DNA from: Anoxybacterium sp963668245
Lineage (GTDB): Bacteria > Bacillota > Clostridia > Peptostreptococcales > Anaerovoracaceae
Length of the DNA: 64,000 bases
Direction of reading: 5' to 3'
NCBI GenBank assembly: GCA_963668245.2
Contig: OY764195.2
Coordinates: 1,550,001-1,614,000, forward strand
Shown here: positions 36,647-44,402 of the stretch, one piece after another
Position numbering within the stretch: the first letter of the stretch is position 1
Layout of the letters: the number at the start of each line of letters is the position of its first letter
The notes under the pieces: generated by a model
The model's database searches: none
Seen by the model: the letters and a program-made list of their open reading frames with translations, nothing else
What the model was told of the DNA's origin: nothing
Made by a program: the position numbers and the translations under genes

Positions 36647-37909
36647 ATGAAAGATCACAATCTTGGCATAATAAGAGTCCTATCTATCTTATTGCGGGCT
36701 CTTGATTACATCGATGTAAGGCTGGTTGATCATGGACAAAGAGTTGCCTATATGGTCTACAAGATGATGCAGGTGGATGGAACCTTGGATGAACACGAAA
36801 TGAAGGAAATCTGCATTGTCGCCGCACTTCATGACATTGGTGCATATAAAACTGAAGAAATAGACCATATGATGGACTTTGAGATCAATCAGGTATTCGA
36901 TCATTCGATTTACGGATACCTTTTTTTGAAATACCTTTCACCTCTTTCTAAGTGGGCTGATTTGGTTTTGTATCATCATACAAATTATCGGGACCATGAA
37001 AAAATTCTATTTGAGCATTTGAACATTTCAGACATGTTTCATTTAGCAGATCGTATGGATATTTTGTTACAATCAACAGGCAAGCTACCTACAGCAAAAG
37101 AGCTGTATGCGCAGGCTGATTCAAGGTTTGGAAAAGATACGATCAGGATATTTCTAGAAGCGAATAGAAGATATGATTTAAGCGGGAGCATTATGGATGG
37201 GCAATATCTCACAGAGTTGGCAAACTTTGTTTCCGATGCGAGTTTCCATGAAGATACGTTGTTGGATTTTTTCAAAATGGTTGGGTTTTCAATTGACTTT
37301 AGAAGTGAAACAACGGTTAGCCATGTGATTAGCACTGTTTGTATCAGTACCGCATTAGCTGAATTATTGGAGGTTGATGATGATGAAAAAAAATCAATTC
37401 AATTGGGAGCATATCTTCATGACATTGGTAAAATATCAACTCCTTTAGAAATTTTAGAGAAAAAAGGCGGACTCTCAGAAGCTGAGATGACCATCATGCG
37501 TAGTCACATTGAGGTAACCAGGCAAATCCTAGAGGGAAGAATCCATGAAGATGTTCTTCAAATTGCATATCGCCATCACGAAAAAATGGATGGAAGCGGA
37601 TACCCCAATCGACTGAAAGGGAATGCATTGTCTTTGCCTCAACGTATTGTGGCGGTGGCTGACGTAATGAGTGCTTTAAGTGGAAAACGAAGCTATAAAG
37701 ATAGCTTTCCAAAATCAAAAATCATAGACATTTTGTTCAAACAGAAAGTTCAAGGGAAGCTATGTGGTAGTGTTATTGATGTGGCTCTGGCTCACTATGA
37801 CGCTATCATGGAAAAGAATGGGATTCAAGCATTGCAAAATTTGAACATCTACCATAAAATCCGTTCGGAATTCAACTTCATACGAAATCAATGGGAGGGA
37901 ATCATTTGA
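36647..37909 (+). CDS. HD-GYP domain c-di-GMP phosphodiesterase (tandem HD)
   Basis: 420 residues. A first HD-like domain (about 20-170, ALHDIGAY near 63) is followed by a full HD-GYP domain (about 215-400) with YLHDIGK, HHEKMDGSGYP and the ADVMSAL segment. HD-GYP enzymes hydrolyse c-di-GMP to pGpG or GMP. The N-terminal domain could be a degenerate sensor. It overlaps the start of the following DUF1294 gene. Confidence 0.9.
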   Translation: MKDHNLGIIRVLSILLRALDYIDVRLVDHGQRVAYMVYKMMQVDGTLDEHEMKEICIVAALHDIGAYKTEEIDHMMDFEINQVFDHSIYGYLFLKYLSPLSKWADLVLYHHTNYRDHEKILFEHLNISDMFHLADRMDILLQSTGKLPTAKELYAQADSRFGKDTIRIFLEANRRYDLSGSIMDGQYLTELANFVSDASFHEDTLLDFFKMVGFSIDFRSETTVSHVISTVCISTALAELLEVDDDEKKSIQLGAYLHDIGKISTPLEILEKKGGLSEAEMTIMRSHIEVTRQILEGRIHEDVLQIAYRHHEKMDGSGYPNRLKGNALSLPQRIVAVADVMSALSGKRSYKDSFPKSKIIDILFKQKVQGKLCGSVIDVALAHYDAIMEKNGIQALQNLNIYHKIRSEFNFIRNQWEGII

Positions 37910-38193
37910 AACATGTGTTGATTGTGCTTTTAGTCTGGAATTTGATAACCTTTATGATGATGGGTATTGATAAATACAAAGCAAAGCACGGTAAGTGGAG
38001 AATCAGTGAACAGACGTTATTGACCTCCGCATTTGCGATGGGTGGTGTTGGCAGCTTGGTAGGTTCTCTGGTATTTCATCATAAATCGAGAAAACTGAAA
38101 TTCATAATATTGCTTCCTGTTGCATTCATCTTTAATGGATCTGTGATATTTTTAATCTGGTTCTACCTGATAAAAACTGGAATCATTGGGTAA
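37906..38193 (+). CDS. DUF1294 small membrane protein
   Basis: 95 residues. The TTG at 37906 is the likely start: GGGAGG is 7 nt upstream and it overlaps the HD-GYP stop (TTGA). The product has an N-terminal and a C-terminal membrane helix around the DUF1294 signature DKYKAKHGKWRISE and the FHHKSRKLKF segment. Its role is unknown; translational coupling to the HD-GYP gene is evident. Confidence 0.85.
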   Translation: MKHVLIVLLVWNLITFMMMGIDKYKAKHGKWRISEQTLLTSAFAMGGVGSLVGSLVFHHKSRKLKFIILLPVAFIFNGSVIFLIWFYLIKTGIIG

Positions 38194-38233
38194 ATATCAT
38201 TATATTAAATTTTTTGGATGAAAGGGAATGCGT

Positions 38234-38692
38234 ATGTTACAAGAAGGAATGAAGGCTCCAGATTTTGAATTGGAAGATAAAAATGGAGATTTAGTTAAAT
38301 TATCGGATTATCTAGGTAAAAAGGTCGTTGTATACTTCTATCCGCGTGATAATACGCCTGGATGTACGAAGCAAGCATGTGCTTTTAAAGAAGCATATGA
38401 CCGCTTTCGTGCAGATGATATAGTCGTAATTGGAATTAGCAAGGATAGTGTGAAATCTCATGAGAATTTTGCTCAAAAATATGAACTTCCTTTCATTTTA
38501 TTATCTGATTCAGAATTGAAAGCAATTCAGGGATTTGATGTTTGGCAAGAAAAAAAGATGTATGGAAAAACTTCGATGGGAGTAGTTCGTGCCACCTACA
38601 TTTTGGATGAAGCAGGGACAATCATTAAAGTTTTTGAAAAAGCAAAACCTGACACAAATGCAGAAGAGATTCTAACTTTTTTGGGGAAATAA
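38234..38692 (+). CDS. bcp: Thiol peroxidase of the Bcp/PrxQ family
   Basis: 152 residues. The peroxidatic cysteine is in TPGCTKQAC (about 44-52), with the resolving cysteine five residues later, the PrxQ pattern. It reduces hydrogen and organic peroxides with thioredoxin. The ATG at 38234 is preferred to 38228, as AAAGGG lies 7 nt before it. Confidence 0.93.
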   Translation: MLQEGMKAPDFELEDKNGDLVKLSDYLGKKVVVYFYPRDNTPGCTKQACAFKEAYDRFRADDIVVIGISKDSVKSHENFAQKYELPFILLSDSELKAIQGFDVWQEKKMYGKTSMGVVRATYILDEAGTIIKVFEKAKPDTNAEEILTFLGK

Positions 38693-39018
38693 AATTTTTT
38701 CTTATTTAAGAGGTAAAGTTTTAGCAAGACAGTAAAAATATTTATAACTGTAGGTATAAAATTTTTTTATAATAAAGTTATTTTTTAAAAAAATGAAAAA
38801 GTTGCATTGAAAAAACGAATGATTTTTTGAAATCATGCAAAAAATATTCAAGCTAAAACGGCTTGGAATCCTTGGAAAATAGAGAAAAACTATACTGTAA
38901 GTTGCAAAAAATAAAAAAATGAAAAATAATTCAATAAAAACGGGTTGACAGAGACACTTGAAAATGATACTATCTTTCTTGCGACGCGATGAAGATACAA
39001 TCAAGTCGTCTTGAATGT
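38693..39018. other. AT-rich spacer before the tRNA cluster
   Basis: About 325 nt with no credible gene. It contains long A/T runs, an ATGATTT/AAATCAT hairpin near 38820-38837 and, at its right end, the tRNA promoter. Confidence 0.5.
38945..38973 (+). promoter_or_regulatory. Promoter of the tRNA cluster
   Basis: Perfect -35 TTGACA (38945-38950), a 17-bp spacer and -10 TACTAT (38968-38973), 45 nt upstream of tRNA-Met. Confidence 0.8.
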
Positions 39019-39095
39019 GGCGGTGTAGCTTAGTTGGCTAGAGCGTCCGGTTCATACCCGGAAGGTCGGTGGTTCGACTCCACTCGCCGCTACCA
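39019..39095 (+). tRNA. tRNA-Met (CAT), elongator type
   Basis: 77-nt cloverleaf with encoded CCA. The anticodon loop TTCATAC lies in a TCCGG/CCGGA stem. It lacks the three G-C anticodon-stem pairs of initiator tRNA, and the sequence resembles elongator tRNA-Met of Firmicutes. Confidence 0.93.
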
Positions 39096-39119
39096 TTACA
39101 AACATTCAAGTTGCAATTT

Positions 39120-39195
39120 GGGCGCATAGCTCAGCTGGGAGAGCACCTGCCTTACAAGCAGGGGGTCATAGGTTCGAGCCCTATTGCGCCCACCA
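39120..39195 (+). tRNA. tRNA-Val (TAC)
   Basis: 76-nt cloverleaf with acceptor GGGCGCA/TGCGCCC, encoded CCA and anticodon TAC in the loop CTTACAA. Confidence 0.95.
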
Positions 39196-39208
39196 TTTTG
39201 CATTTTGC

Positions 39209-39285
39209 GGTCCGGTAGTTCAGTTGGTTAGAATGCCAGCCTGTCACGCTGGAGGTCGTCGGTTCGAGCCCGATCCGGATCGCCA
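39209..39285 (+). tRNA. tRNA-Asp (GTC)
   Basis: 77-nt cloverleaf, acceptor GGTCCGG/CCGGATC, discriminator G, encoded CCA and anticodon GTC in the loop CTGTCAC. Confidence 0.95.
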
Positions 39286-39313
39286 TTTTTTTATTTTTGA
39301 GCAAACCAGTTAT

Positions 39314-39390
39314 GGTGGGTGTAGTCAAGCGGTTAAGACACAGGGTTGTGGCTCCTGCACTCGTGGGTTCGAATCCCATCACCCACCCCA
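39314..39390 (+). tRNA. tRNA-His (GTG)
   Basis: 77 nt including the extra G-1 that pairs with discriminator C73, the identity pair of tRNA-His. Anticodon GTG in the loop TTGTGGC. CCA encoded. Confidence 0.95.
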
Positions 39391-39415
39391 TTTAAAATTT
39401 CATACGAAATGACAT

Positions 39416-39490
39416 TGGGGTATCGCCAAGCGGTAAGGCAATGGACTCTGACTCCATCACTCGAAGGTTCGAATCCTTCTACCCTAGCCA
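39416..39490 (+). tRNA. tRNA-Gln (CTG)
   Basis: 75-nt cloverleaf, acceptor TGGGGTA/TACCCTA, encoded CCA and anticodon CTG in the loop CTCTGAC. Confidence 0.93.
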
Positions 39491-39496
39491 AAAATA

Positions 39497-39526
39497 AAAT
39501 GCGCGTGTTTCGCGACATGCGCATTT
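39497..39526 (+). terminator. Hairpin after the first five tRNAs
   Basis: AAATGCGC (39497-39504) pairs with GCGCATTT (39519-39526), with an inner TGT/ACA pairing. The T-run is short, so it may be a processing hairpin rather than a full terminator. Confidence 0.5.
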
Positions 39527-39584
39527 GAAAATCATATAGTCTGACGAAAGTCTAGTTTGAGATTTTTTCAAGAAAACTAAATAT

Positions 39585-39637
<53 letters not shown>

Positions 39638-39659
<22 letters not shown>

Positions 39660-39928
39660 AGAATTTGGGGAACTAGAGTTGATTCAAACCTAGTTCCTTC
39701 TTTATTTGCATAAGCCTTTGAAATAAGAAGCCTTAAGACATGTTCGTCAGGTGCAGCTTTAATATATTCAAGCCAATTAATAACTTGCTTTTCCGTGAAG
39801 TCCCTTGGTGGTGTTTGCTCGTGGAGAGCGGCAATTTCTTTTTTTAGTGAAACAATCCTATCTCCAATATCTCGTGTTATTTCTGTCGGCAGTTCTGTGC
39901 CAAGTTTATCCATGTAATTATCTGTCAA
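39638..39928 (-). pseudogene. C-terminal fragment of a site-specific recombinase (probable)
   Basis: 96 codons, no credible ribosome site at the first ATG. The sequence is helical and charged, with TPPRDFTEKQVINWLEYI and LLISKAY segments like the C-terminal region of large serine recombinases. The frame runs antisense into the tRNA-Cys 3' end, so the gene end lies exactly at the integration junction. The catalytic N-terminal domain is missing. Family assignment is by resemblance only. Confidence 0.5.
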
Positions 39929-39988
39929 TGACGGTTTGATTTTGTAAGAAAATGGCGTTTTAAATTTGTAGTTTTTTAGTCAAAAAAA

Positions 39989-40328
39989 TTAATCTTGTTT
40001 TTCAAATAATGTATTAATTACCGTTTTACTTTTCATCATCTCCTTCCGCTCTTTGAGTCTATAGCTTTCTCCTTTAATGCTTACAACTTGGCAATGATGA
40101 AGAATTCTATCTAATATGGCAGAAGCTATCGTTATATCTGAGAAAACTTCATTCCAAGATGAAAAAGCTTTATTAGAAGTAAAAATTGTACTGTTTTTTT
40201 CATATCTTTTAGTTATTAATTGAAAAAACAAGTTTGCTCCCTGAATATCCATTGGAAGATATCCAATCTCATCAATAATGAGAACCTTATATTTATTAAA
40301 GGTTTTTAATCTCTCTTGCAATCTAAAA
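39989..40328 (-). pseudogene. Truncated IstB-like ATPase of an IS21-family element
   Basis: About 110 C-terminal residues with Walker B KVLIIDEIGYLP and the later SDITIASAILDRILHHCQV segment typical of IstB/DnaC-like helpers. The upstream part with the P-loop is missing: the frame stops exactly where the IS3 element begins at 40329, so that insertion probably truncated it. No istA is present. Confidence 0.8.
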
Positions 40329-40379
40329 TGTCCACATAGGCTTGGACACAGAATATAAAAAATAAGTTATAATAAAATT

Positions 40380-40700
40380 ATGAATAGAACAAGAAGAACT
40401 TGGACAGCCCAAGAAAAAGCAAATATAGTATTAGAAATCTTACGAGAAGAATCAACCCTTTCTGAGATTTCTCAAAAGTATGATATCGCGCAGCCAGTAT
40501 TAAGCCGATGGAAATCAGAGTTTATCGCCAATATGGTTACCGTCTTTGATAAGAATGGTGAAGATGTTGAAAAGCTCAAACAAGATCACGAAGAAGAAAA
40601 GGAGATTCTTATCAAAAAAATCGGTCAGCTTTCTATGGATGTGGATTATCTAAAAAAAAAGCACGAACAGGTTTTACAAATGCGGAAAAAAAGAACATGA
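40380..40700 (+). CDS. IS3-family OrfA (helix-turn-helix transposase subunit)
   Basis: 106 residues. An N-terminal HTH (EKANIVLEIL, LSEISQKYDI) is followed by a leucine-zipper-like coil, the standard OrfA layout. It ends in an A7 run and overlaps orfB by ATGA in the -1 frame, so OrfAB could be made by frameshifting or OrfB by coupled re-initiation. Confidence 0.9.
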   Translation: MNRTRRTWTAQEKANIVLEILREESTLSEISQKYDIAQPVLSRWKSEFIANMVTVFDKNGEDVEKLKQDHEEEKEILIKKIGQLSMDVDYLKKKHEQVLQMRKKRT

Positions 40701-41530
40701 TTGAATTTTCTTGTTCTGGTTTAACTGTAAAGCATCAATGTTACTTGCTTGGATTATCACGATCAACAGCGTACTATCTACCAATTGAGCCATCTGTATC
40801 CCAGAGGGAAATTGATATTAAGAATGCGATTGATAGAATCCATTTCAAAGAACCTTCTTTTGGCGTGAGCAGAATTTGTAACGAGCTATTAAAACGAGGG
40901 CATCCAATTGGAAGGCGCCTAGTAAAAAGATATCTGGATGAAATGAATATTGTTGCATTTTATCCAGGACCAAATTTGAGCAAGAGAGCAAAGCTGGCTA
41001 AAACGTATCCATATTTGCTGAGGAACCTTTCGATAGAAAGAGTAAATCAAGTCTGGTCAATTGATATCACCTATGTTGGCACACCAATTGGATTTGTATA
41101 TCTGACTGCCATTATTGATTGGTATTCTCGGTTTGTAGTCGGATATTCAATCAGCAATACGCTACAAACAGATACCGTTACAAGAGTCGTAAAAGATGCA
41201 GCCATGCGATATGGAGCACCTGAAATTATTAACAGTAATCAAGGCGCGCAATTTACCTCATCAGAGTATATTGATCTAATAAAAAGCTACAAAACCGTAA
41301 AGATCAGCATGGATGGCAAAGGTCGCGCGACCGACAATATAGCGATTGAACGTTTTTTCAGGTCTTACAAATGGGAGTGTCTTTATTTGATGTATCCAGA
41401 AACGGTAGCCGAGGTTAAATCCATTACAAAAGATTACGTTCAACACTACAATTTTGAACGAGGTCATCAGCGTTTCGACTACAAAACACCTGCTGAAGTT
41501 TATTTTCATGCGAACGAGGATGTCGCATAA
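40697..41530 (+). CDS. IS3-family OrfB (DDE integrase-type transposase)
   Basis: 277 residues with an HTH_21 segment followed by the rve integrase core. The first catalytic Asp is in WSIDITYV (about 117-124) and the Glu in DNIAIERFF. The second Asp, normally in NSDQGxQFTS, is replaced by Asn: the segment reads NSNQGAQFTS (about 178-187). This would be expected to abolish catalysis, so the element is probably inactive unless complemented. Confidence 0.9.
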   Translation: MIEFSCSGLTVKHQCYLLGLSRSTAYYLPIEPSVSQREIDIKNAIDRIHFKEPSFGVSRICNELLKRGHPIGRRLVKRYLDEMNIVAFYPGPNLSKRAKLAKTYPYLLRNLSIERVNQVWSIDITYVGTPIGFVYLTAIIDWYSRFVVGYSISNTLQTDTVTRVVKDAAMRYGAPEIINSNQGAQFTSSEYIDLIKSYKTVKISMDGKGRATDNIAIERFFRSYKWECLYLMYPETVAEVKSITKDYVQHYNFERGHQRFDYKTPAEVYFHANEDVA

Positions 41531-41777
41531 TCAAGAAAGGAGCTCATAACTAGTTTTTCCTGATTTTGTGTCTTGACATGCGTGTACATTATAGTTGATG
41601 ATGGCGACATAATATTGGCATAACATAATTAGCAAATTTTCATTACGCTAAGAAGGACTGTTAGTATTTGACCATGACTTTCTTGCACGGATTCGACCAA
41701 AATCTGTGCGAGAAAGTCAAGTTAGTTTTTGATACAAAAGGATTTCAAAACGCCTCTTTATAAATTGATAAATATTC

Positions 41778-41806
41778 TTTACATTTGAAGAATTAATTGT
41801 TAAAAT
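41778..41806 (+). promoter_or_regulatory. Promoter of the AbiE operon
   Basis: -35 TTTACA (41778-41783), a 17-bp spacer and -10 TAAAAT (41801-41806). Confidence 0.6.
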
Positions 41807-41836
41807 TAAAGTAAATAGGCATAATGATTAAAAGAA

Positions 41837-41871
41837 CTTTATTTATACAAAAGAATTCTTTATAAATAAAG
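41837..41871 (+). promoter_or_regulatory. Inverted repeat, candidate AbiEi operator
   Basis: Perfect 11-bp arms CTTTATTTATA (41837-41847) and TATAAATAAAG (41861-41871) with a 13-nt spacer lie just downstream of the promoter. AbiEi antitoxins are known to repress their own operons through inverted repeats, so this is the expected site. Confidence 0.6.
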
Positions 41872-41904
41872 AATTAAGTTCAAAATCTGAAGAAGGTGTT
41901 ATGA

Positions 41905-42672
41905 ATGATCGGATACAATGAATTAGCAAAGATAAGCGTATTTACAGTGTCGGATGTCGTAAAACTAACCAATAATGTTAAAACTGCATATTCACTCCTT
42001 GACCGATTAATGAAAAAGGGTTTTGTAAAGAAAATCAGGAACAATATATATTCTTGCGTGAACGTTGCGACAGGACAAGTGATCGCTTCAAGATACCAAA
42101 TCGCGTGTGCTGTCAATTCAACAGCTTATTTATCGCACCATACTGCATTTGAGTATCATGCTCTTGCGAATCAAGTCTATTATGAGGTTTATATATCATC
42201 TGAAACAAAGTTTAAGGATTTTGAATTTGAAGGTGTCCATTACAAGTATGTAGCATCAAAATTTAACGATGGAGTTATCAAACCTAAAAACACGGAAGGA
42301 ATCCGTGTGACAAATCTTGAGCGGACGGTGATTGACAGCATCAAAGATTTTGAAAAAATCGGTGGATTAGAAGAATTGATGAAATGCCTGGAAGGTATAA
42401 CGTATTTGGATGAAGAAAAATTGAACAAATATCTGGAAGGTTATGGGATACAAGCGTTATATCAAAAGACTGGATTTCTACTTGAAAACTTCCTTTATAA
42501 CGCACAAGCATCTGATTATTTCTTTGCTCATTGTAAAAGTAAGATGGGGAAAAGTACGCGATATTTATTAAAAGAAGCTGCGGGAGAGAAGATTTATAAA
42601 AGTGAATGGCAGTTAGTGATTCCAGAAAACTTATTTAATATAACAAAGCAGGGAGGCGATATCCTTGTCTAA
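41905..42672 (+). CDS. abiEi: AbiEi-type antitoxin (type IV toxin-antitoxin)
   Basis: 255 residues. An N-terminal winged-helix (about 1-55, with FTVSDVVKLT and the LMKKGFVKKIRNNIY wing) is followed by an AbiEi C-terminal antitoxin domain (GIRVTNLERTVIDSI near 133). Antitoxins of this family repress their promoter and counteract the AbiEii nucleotidyltransferase without binding it stably. It overlaps the toxin gene by 8 nt. Confidence 0.9.
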   Translation: MIGYNELAKISVFTVSDVVKLTNNVKTAYSLLDRLMKKGFVKKIRNNIYSCVNVATGQVIASRYQIACAVNSTAYLSHHTAFEYHALANQVYYEVYISSETKFKDFEFEGVHYKYVASKFNDGVIKPKNTEGIRVTNLERTVIDSIKDFEKIGGLEELMKCLEGITYLDEEKLNKYLEGYGIQALYQKTGFLLENFLYNAQASDYFFAHCKSKMGKSTRYLLKEAAGEKIYKSEWQLVIPENLFNITKQGGDILV

Positions 42673-43615
42673 TTATGATGTCAATTATATGGGCAAGAGA
42701 GCCGAGGAACTGGGTTTCATCCGCGATACTCTTGAAAAAGTCACTCGATTGGCTGATGTTTTAGAGTATTTTAATACGAATCCACTTCTGAGAGAAAGCC
42801 TGGCCTTAAAGGGAGGAACCGCTATAAACCTGACCATTTTTAATTTGCCGCGTCTTTCGGTTGATATTGATTTGGATTATTTGATCGCTGGAAGTAGGGA
42901 AGAAATGCTGGAAAACAGAGAGAATATTAACTCTGCAGTTGACAGGTATATGATTTCTCAGAACTATATGAAAAGTGACAAAACAAAAACACCACATAGC
43001 CTTGACTCATGGGTATATGAATACATAAACGGAGGGGGAAACAAGGATAACATTAAAATAGAAATCAACTATTCGCTGCGCGCCCATATATTACCTGCAG
43101 AGGAAAGACCAATCATTACAGAGCATTTTTCAAGCGAATATGCGATAAAATCCTTAAACCCAATTGAGATATATGGAAGCAAGATTAATGCTTTGCTAAA
43201 CAGAGCGGCAGCTCGAGATTTATATGATGTCTACAATATGATAAAATTCGGTATTTTCGATGAAAGCCAGGAGCAATTATTGAAAAAGAGCGTGATTTTC
43301 TATGCTGCGATATCATCAGAAAGAATTAATAAGGCATTTGATACTAAAGCAATTGATGGTATCAGTAAAAACAAAATCAAAACAGATTTGTGGCCGGTTC
43401 TCAGAAAAAGAGACAACTTCGATCTGGATTCCACCAAATCATCTGTTAAGAAATACATAAAGGAGCTACTGGTTTTAACAGAGCCGGAAGCAGATTTTTT
43501 AACGTGGTTTGAGAAGAAAGAATACAGACCTGAATTACTATTTGAGGATGAAAGCATTCTCAACAGAATTAGAACTCATCCGATGGCCTTGTGGAAAATC
43601 AAAGAATCTTTTTGA
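42665..43615 (+). CDS. abiEii: AbiEii-type nucleotidyltransferase toxin
   Basis: 316 residues, starting at a TTG with GGAGG 8 nt upstream. The DUF1814/AbiEii active-site motifs are present: LKGGTAIN (about 53-60) and SVDIDLDYL (about 71-79, the metal-binding DxD), then the conserved KINALLNRAAARDLYDVYN segment near 178. Family toxins transfer nucleotides, for example to tRNA 3' ends, and act in phage abortive infection. The pair looks intact inside an otherwise decayed island. Confidence 0.92.
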   Translation: MSNYDVNYMGKRAEELGFIRDTLEKVTRLADVLEYFNTNPLLRESLALKGGTAINLTIFNLPRLSVDIDLDYLIAGSREEMLENRENINSAVDRYMISQNYMKSDKTKTPHSLDSWVYEYINGGGNKDNIKIEINYSLRAHILPAEERPIITEHFSSEYAIKSLNPIEIYGSKINALLNRAAARDLYDVYNMIKFGIFDESQEQLLKKSVIFYAAISSERINKAFDTKAIDGISKNKIKTDLWPVLRKRDNFDLDSTKSSVKKYIKELLVLTEPEADFLTWFEKKEYRPELLFEDESILNRIRTHPMALWKIKESF

Positions 43616-43694
43616 TTTGATTTGTATTCTCATTTTGTAGTAAGTAGTAAACGGAACGATGGTTCTACGTTATTTACTGCAGGAGGGAATTACC

Positions 43695-43943
43695 ATGAGT
43701 AAAACCTATGAATTTCAAAAACTATTGAAGGTCCAAGGGGTCGCTGATATATTAGGATTAAGTATATCAGGGACCTACAACCTGATCCAGAGGGGTGGAC
43801 TTCCGACTCTGAAAATAGGGAAATTCTATCGTATCAAGCCGGCAGAACTGGAACAGTGGCTGTCGAAGGCGATCTTTATGAGCGATTATGATAAAGCCAA
43901 GCTGCTTTCGCAAGAGAAAATGAGAATAAAAAGAAATAGCTAG
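43695..43943 (+). CDS. Excisionase-like small DNA-binding protein
   Basis: 82 residues from the ATG at 43695, which has GGAGGG. The MerR/excisionase-type winged helix covers most of it (KVQGVADILGLSISGTYNLIQRG split across the two helices, then the PTLKIGKFYRI wing and ELEQWL). Position about 230 nt inside the right tRNA-Cys junction fits a recombination directionality factor, although helix-turn-helix proteins of this kind also serve as regulators. Confidence 0.8.
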   Translation: MSKTYEFQKLLKVQGVADILGLSISGTYNLIQRGGLPTLKIGKFYRIKPAELEQWLSKAIFMSDYDKAKLLSQEKMRIKRNS

Positions 43944-44176
43944 CCTTAATCAGAGTTGCATAAAAAAACAGAGAATAATCTTTTAAAGTATGCATGTTGG
44001 TGCTTATTGTTTATTGGACGATTCTCACGAAACAAGTGGCAGTTCTTACCCAGTTGTGCTATAATATAGTCATTAGAACACGAAAGAAACTTATTCGCCT
44101 ACGAAATCGCCCACGCGGTGGCGAATGGGCAGTGGAACGGTTGAAATACTGGACGATAGGTTGCAGGAATCAGGGC

Positions 44177-44222
44177 CTGCAAAACCTTTACTCACCAGTC
44201 CAAATCTGGGTGCCGCCTCCAA
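44177..44222 (+). pseudogene. Partial tRNA-Cys duplicate (attachment-site remnant)
   Basis: 46 nt equivalent to 39615-39660, with 3 mismatches. It spans the anticodon through the CCA end. The T-loop TTC is changed to TCC and the T-stem pairing is damaged; the 5' half does not fold with it. It marks the right boundary of the island. Confidence 0.8.
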
Positions 44223-44225
44223 AGA

Positions 44226-44260
44226 AAAAACCTGCGGTTTAATTAATGCAGGTTTTTTTT
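44226..44260 (+). terminator. Terminator beyond the tRNA-Cys remnant
   Basis: AAAAACCTGC (44226-44235) pairs with GCAGGTTTTT (44248-44257) across 12 nt, followed by a T-run to 44260. Confidence 0.8.
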
Positions 44261-44402
44261 ATGTTTTGAAAAACAACCACGTACCAAGTTAGTTATTTTG
44301 AAATAGGGAATTTGGTGAGTAGCGACTCGGGCGACGTCGAGGAAATAAGTTATTCTAACTTCATTACTATGGGTTGGGAATTCGCATTCACTCATTGAAT
44401 CA

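Larger units (their letters stand above)
40329..41588 (+). mobile_element. IS3-family insertion sequence (1260 bp)
   Basis: Left end TGTCCACATAGG (40329) and right end, read inward, TGTACACGCATG (from 41588) form imperfect inverted repeats of about 26 bp that share TGT, CAC and the block GACACA near their inner edge. Two overlapping ORFs of IS3 type fill the element. No clean target duplication is visible (left flank CTAAAA, right flank TTATAG), so exact ends could be off by a few bases or one flank is rearranged. Confidence 0.7.
41531..41904. promoter_or_regulatory. Spacer between the IS3 element and abiE, with hairpin, promoter and operator
   Basis: 374 nt with no gene. A large hairpin at 41676-41718 has 18-19-nt arms (GACTTTCTTGCACGGATT with its complement, two G-U pairs) around CGACCA, and may be a remnant transposon end or a terminator. 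An abiE promoter and operator follow at 41778-41871. Confidence 0.55.
43944..44402. other. Right-end junction of the island
   Basis: About 460 nt without a gene. It contains a TATAAT element near 44060, a structured segment with ATTCGCC/GGCGAAT and alternative GCCCA/TGGGC pairings (about 44092-44130), a hairpin GGTTGCAGG/CCTGCAAAACC just before the tRNA-Cys remnant, the remnant itself and a terminator. Confidence 0.5.

Noticed and set aside
39152..39391. 79-codon minus-strand frame with GFEPTS and GLEPTTSSVTGWHSNQLNYRT-like segments
   Set aside because: This is the antisense of the tRNA-Val, tRNA-Asp and tRNA-His genes. Such peptides are a well-known false annotation next to tRNA clusters.
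39224..39528. Plus-strand frames through tRNA-Asp, tRNA-His and tRNA-Gln
   Set aside because: They overlap structural RNA genes, lack ribosome sites and match no protein.
41601..41611. ATGGCGACATA identical to the 5' end of tRNA-Cys
   Set aside because: Only 11 nt match, no further tRNA sequence follows, and it is not adjacent to the 44177 remnant; probably chance, though a rearranged 5' fragment cannot be excluded.
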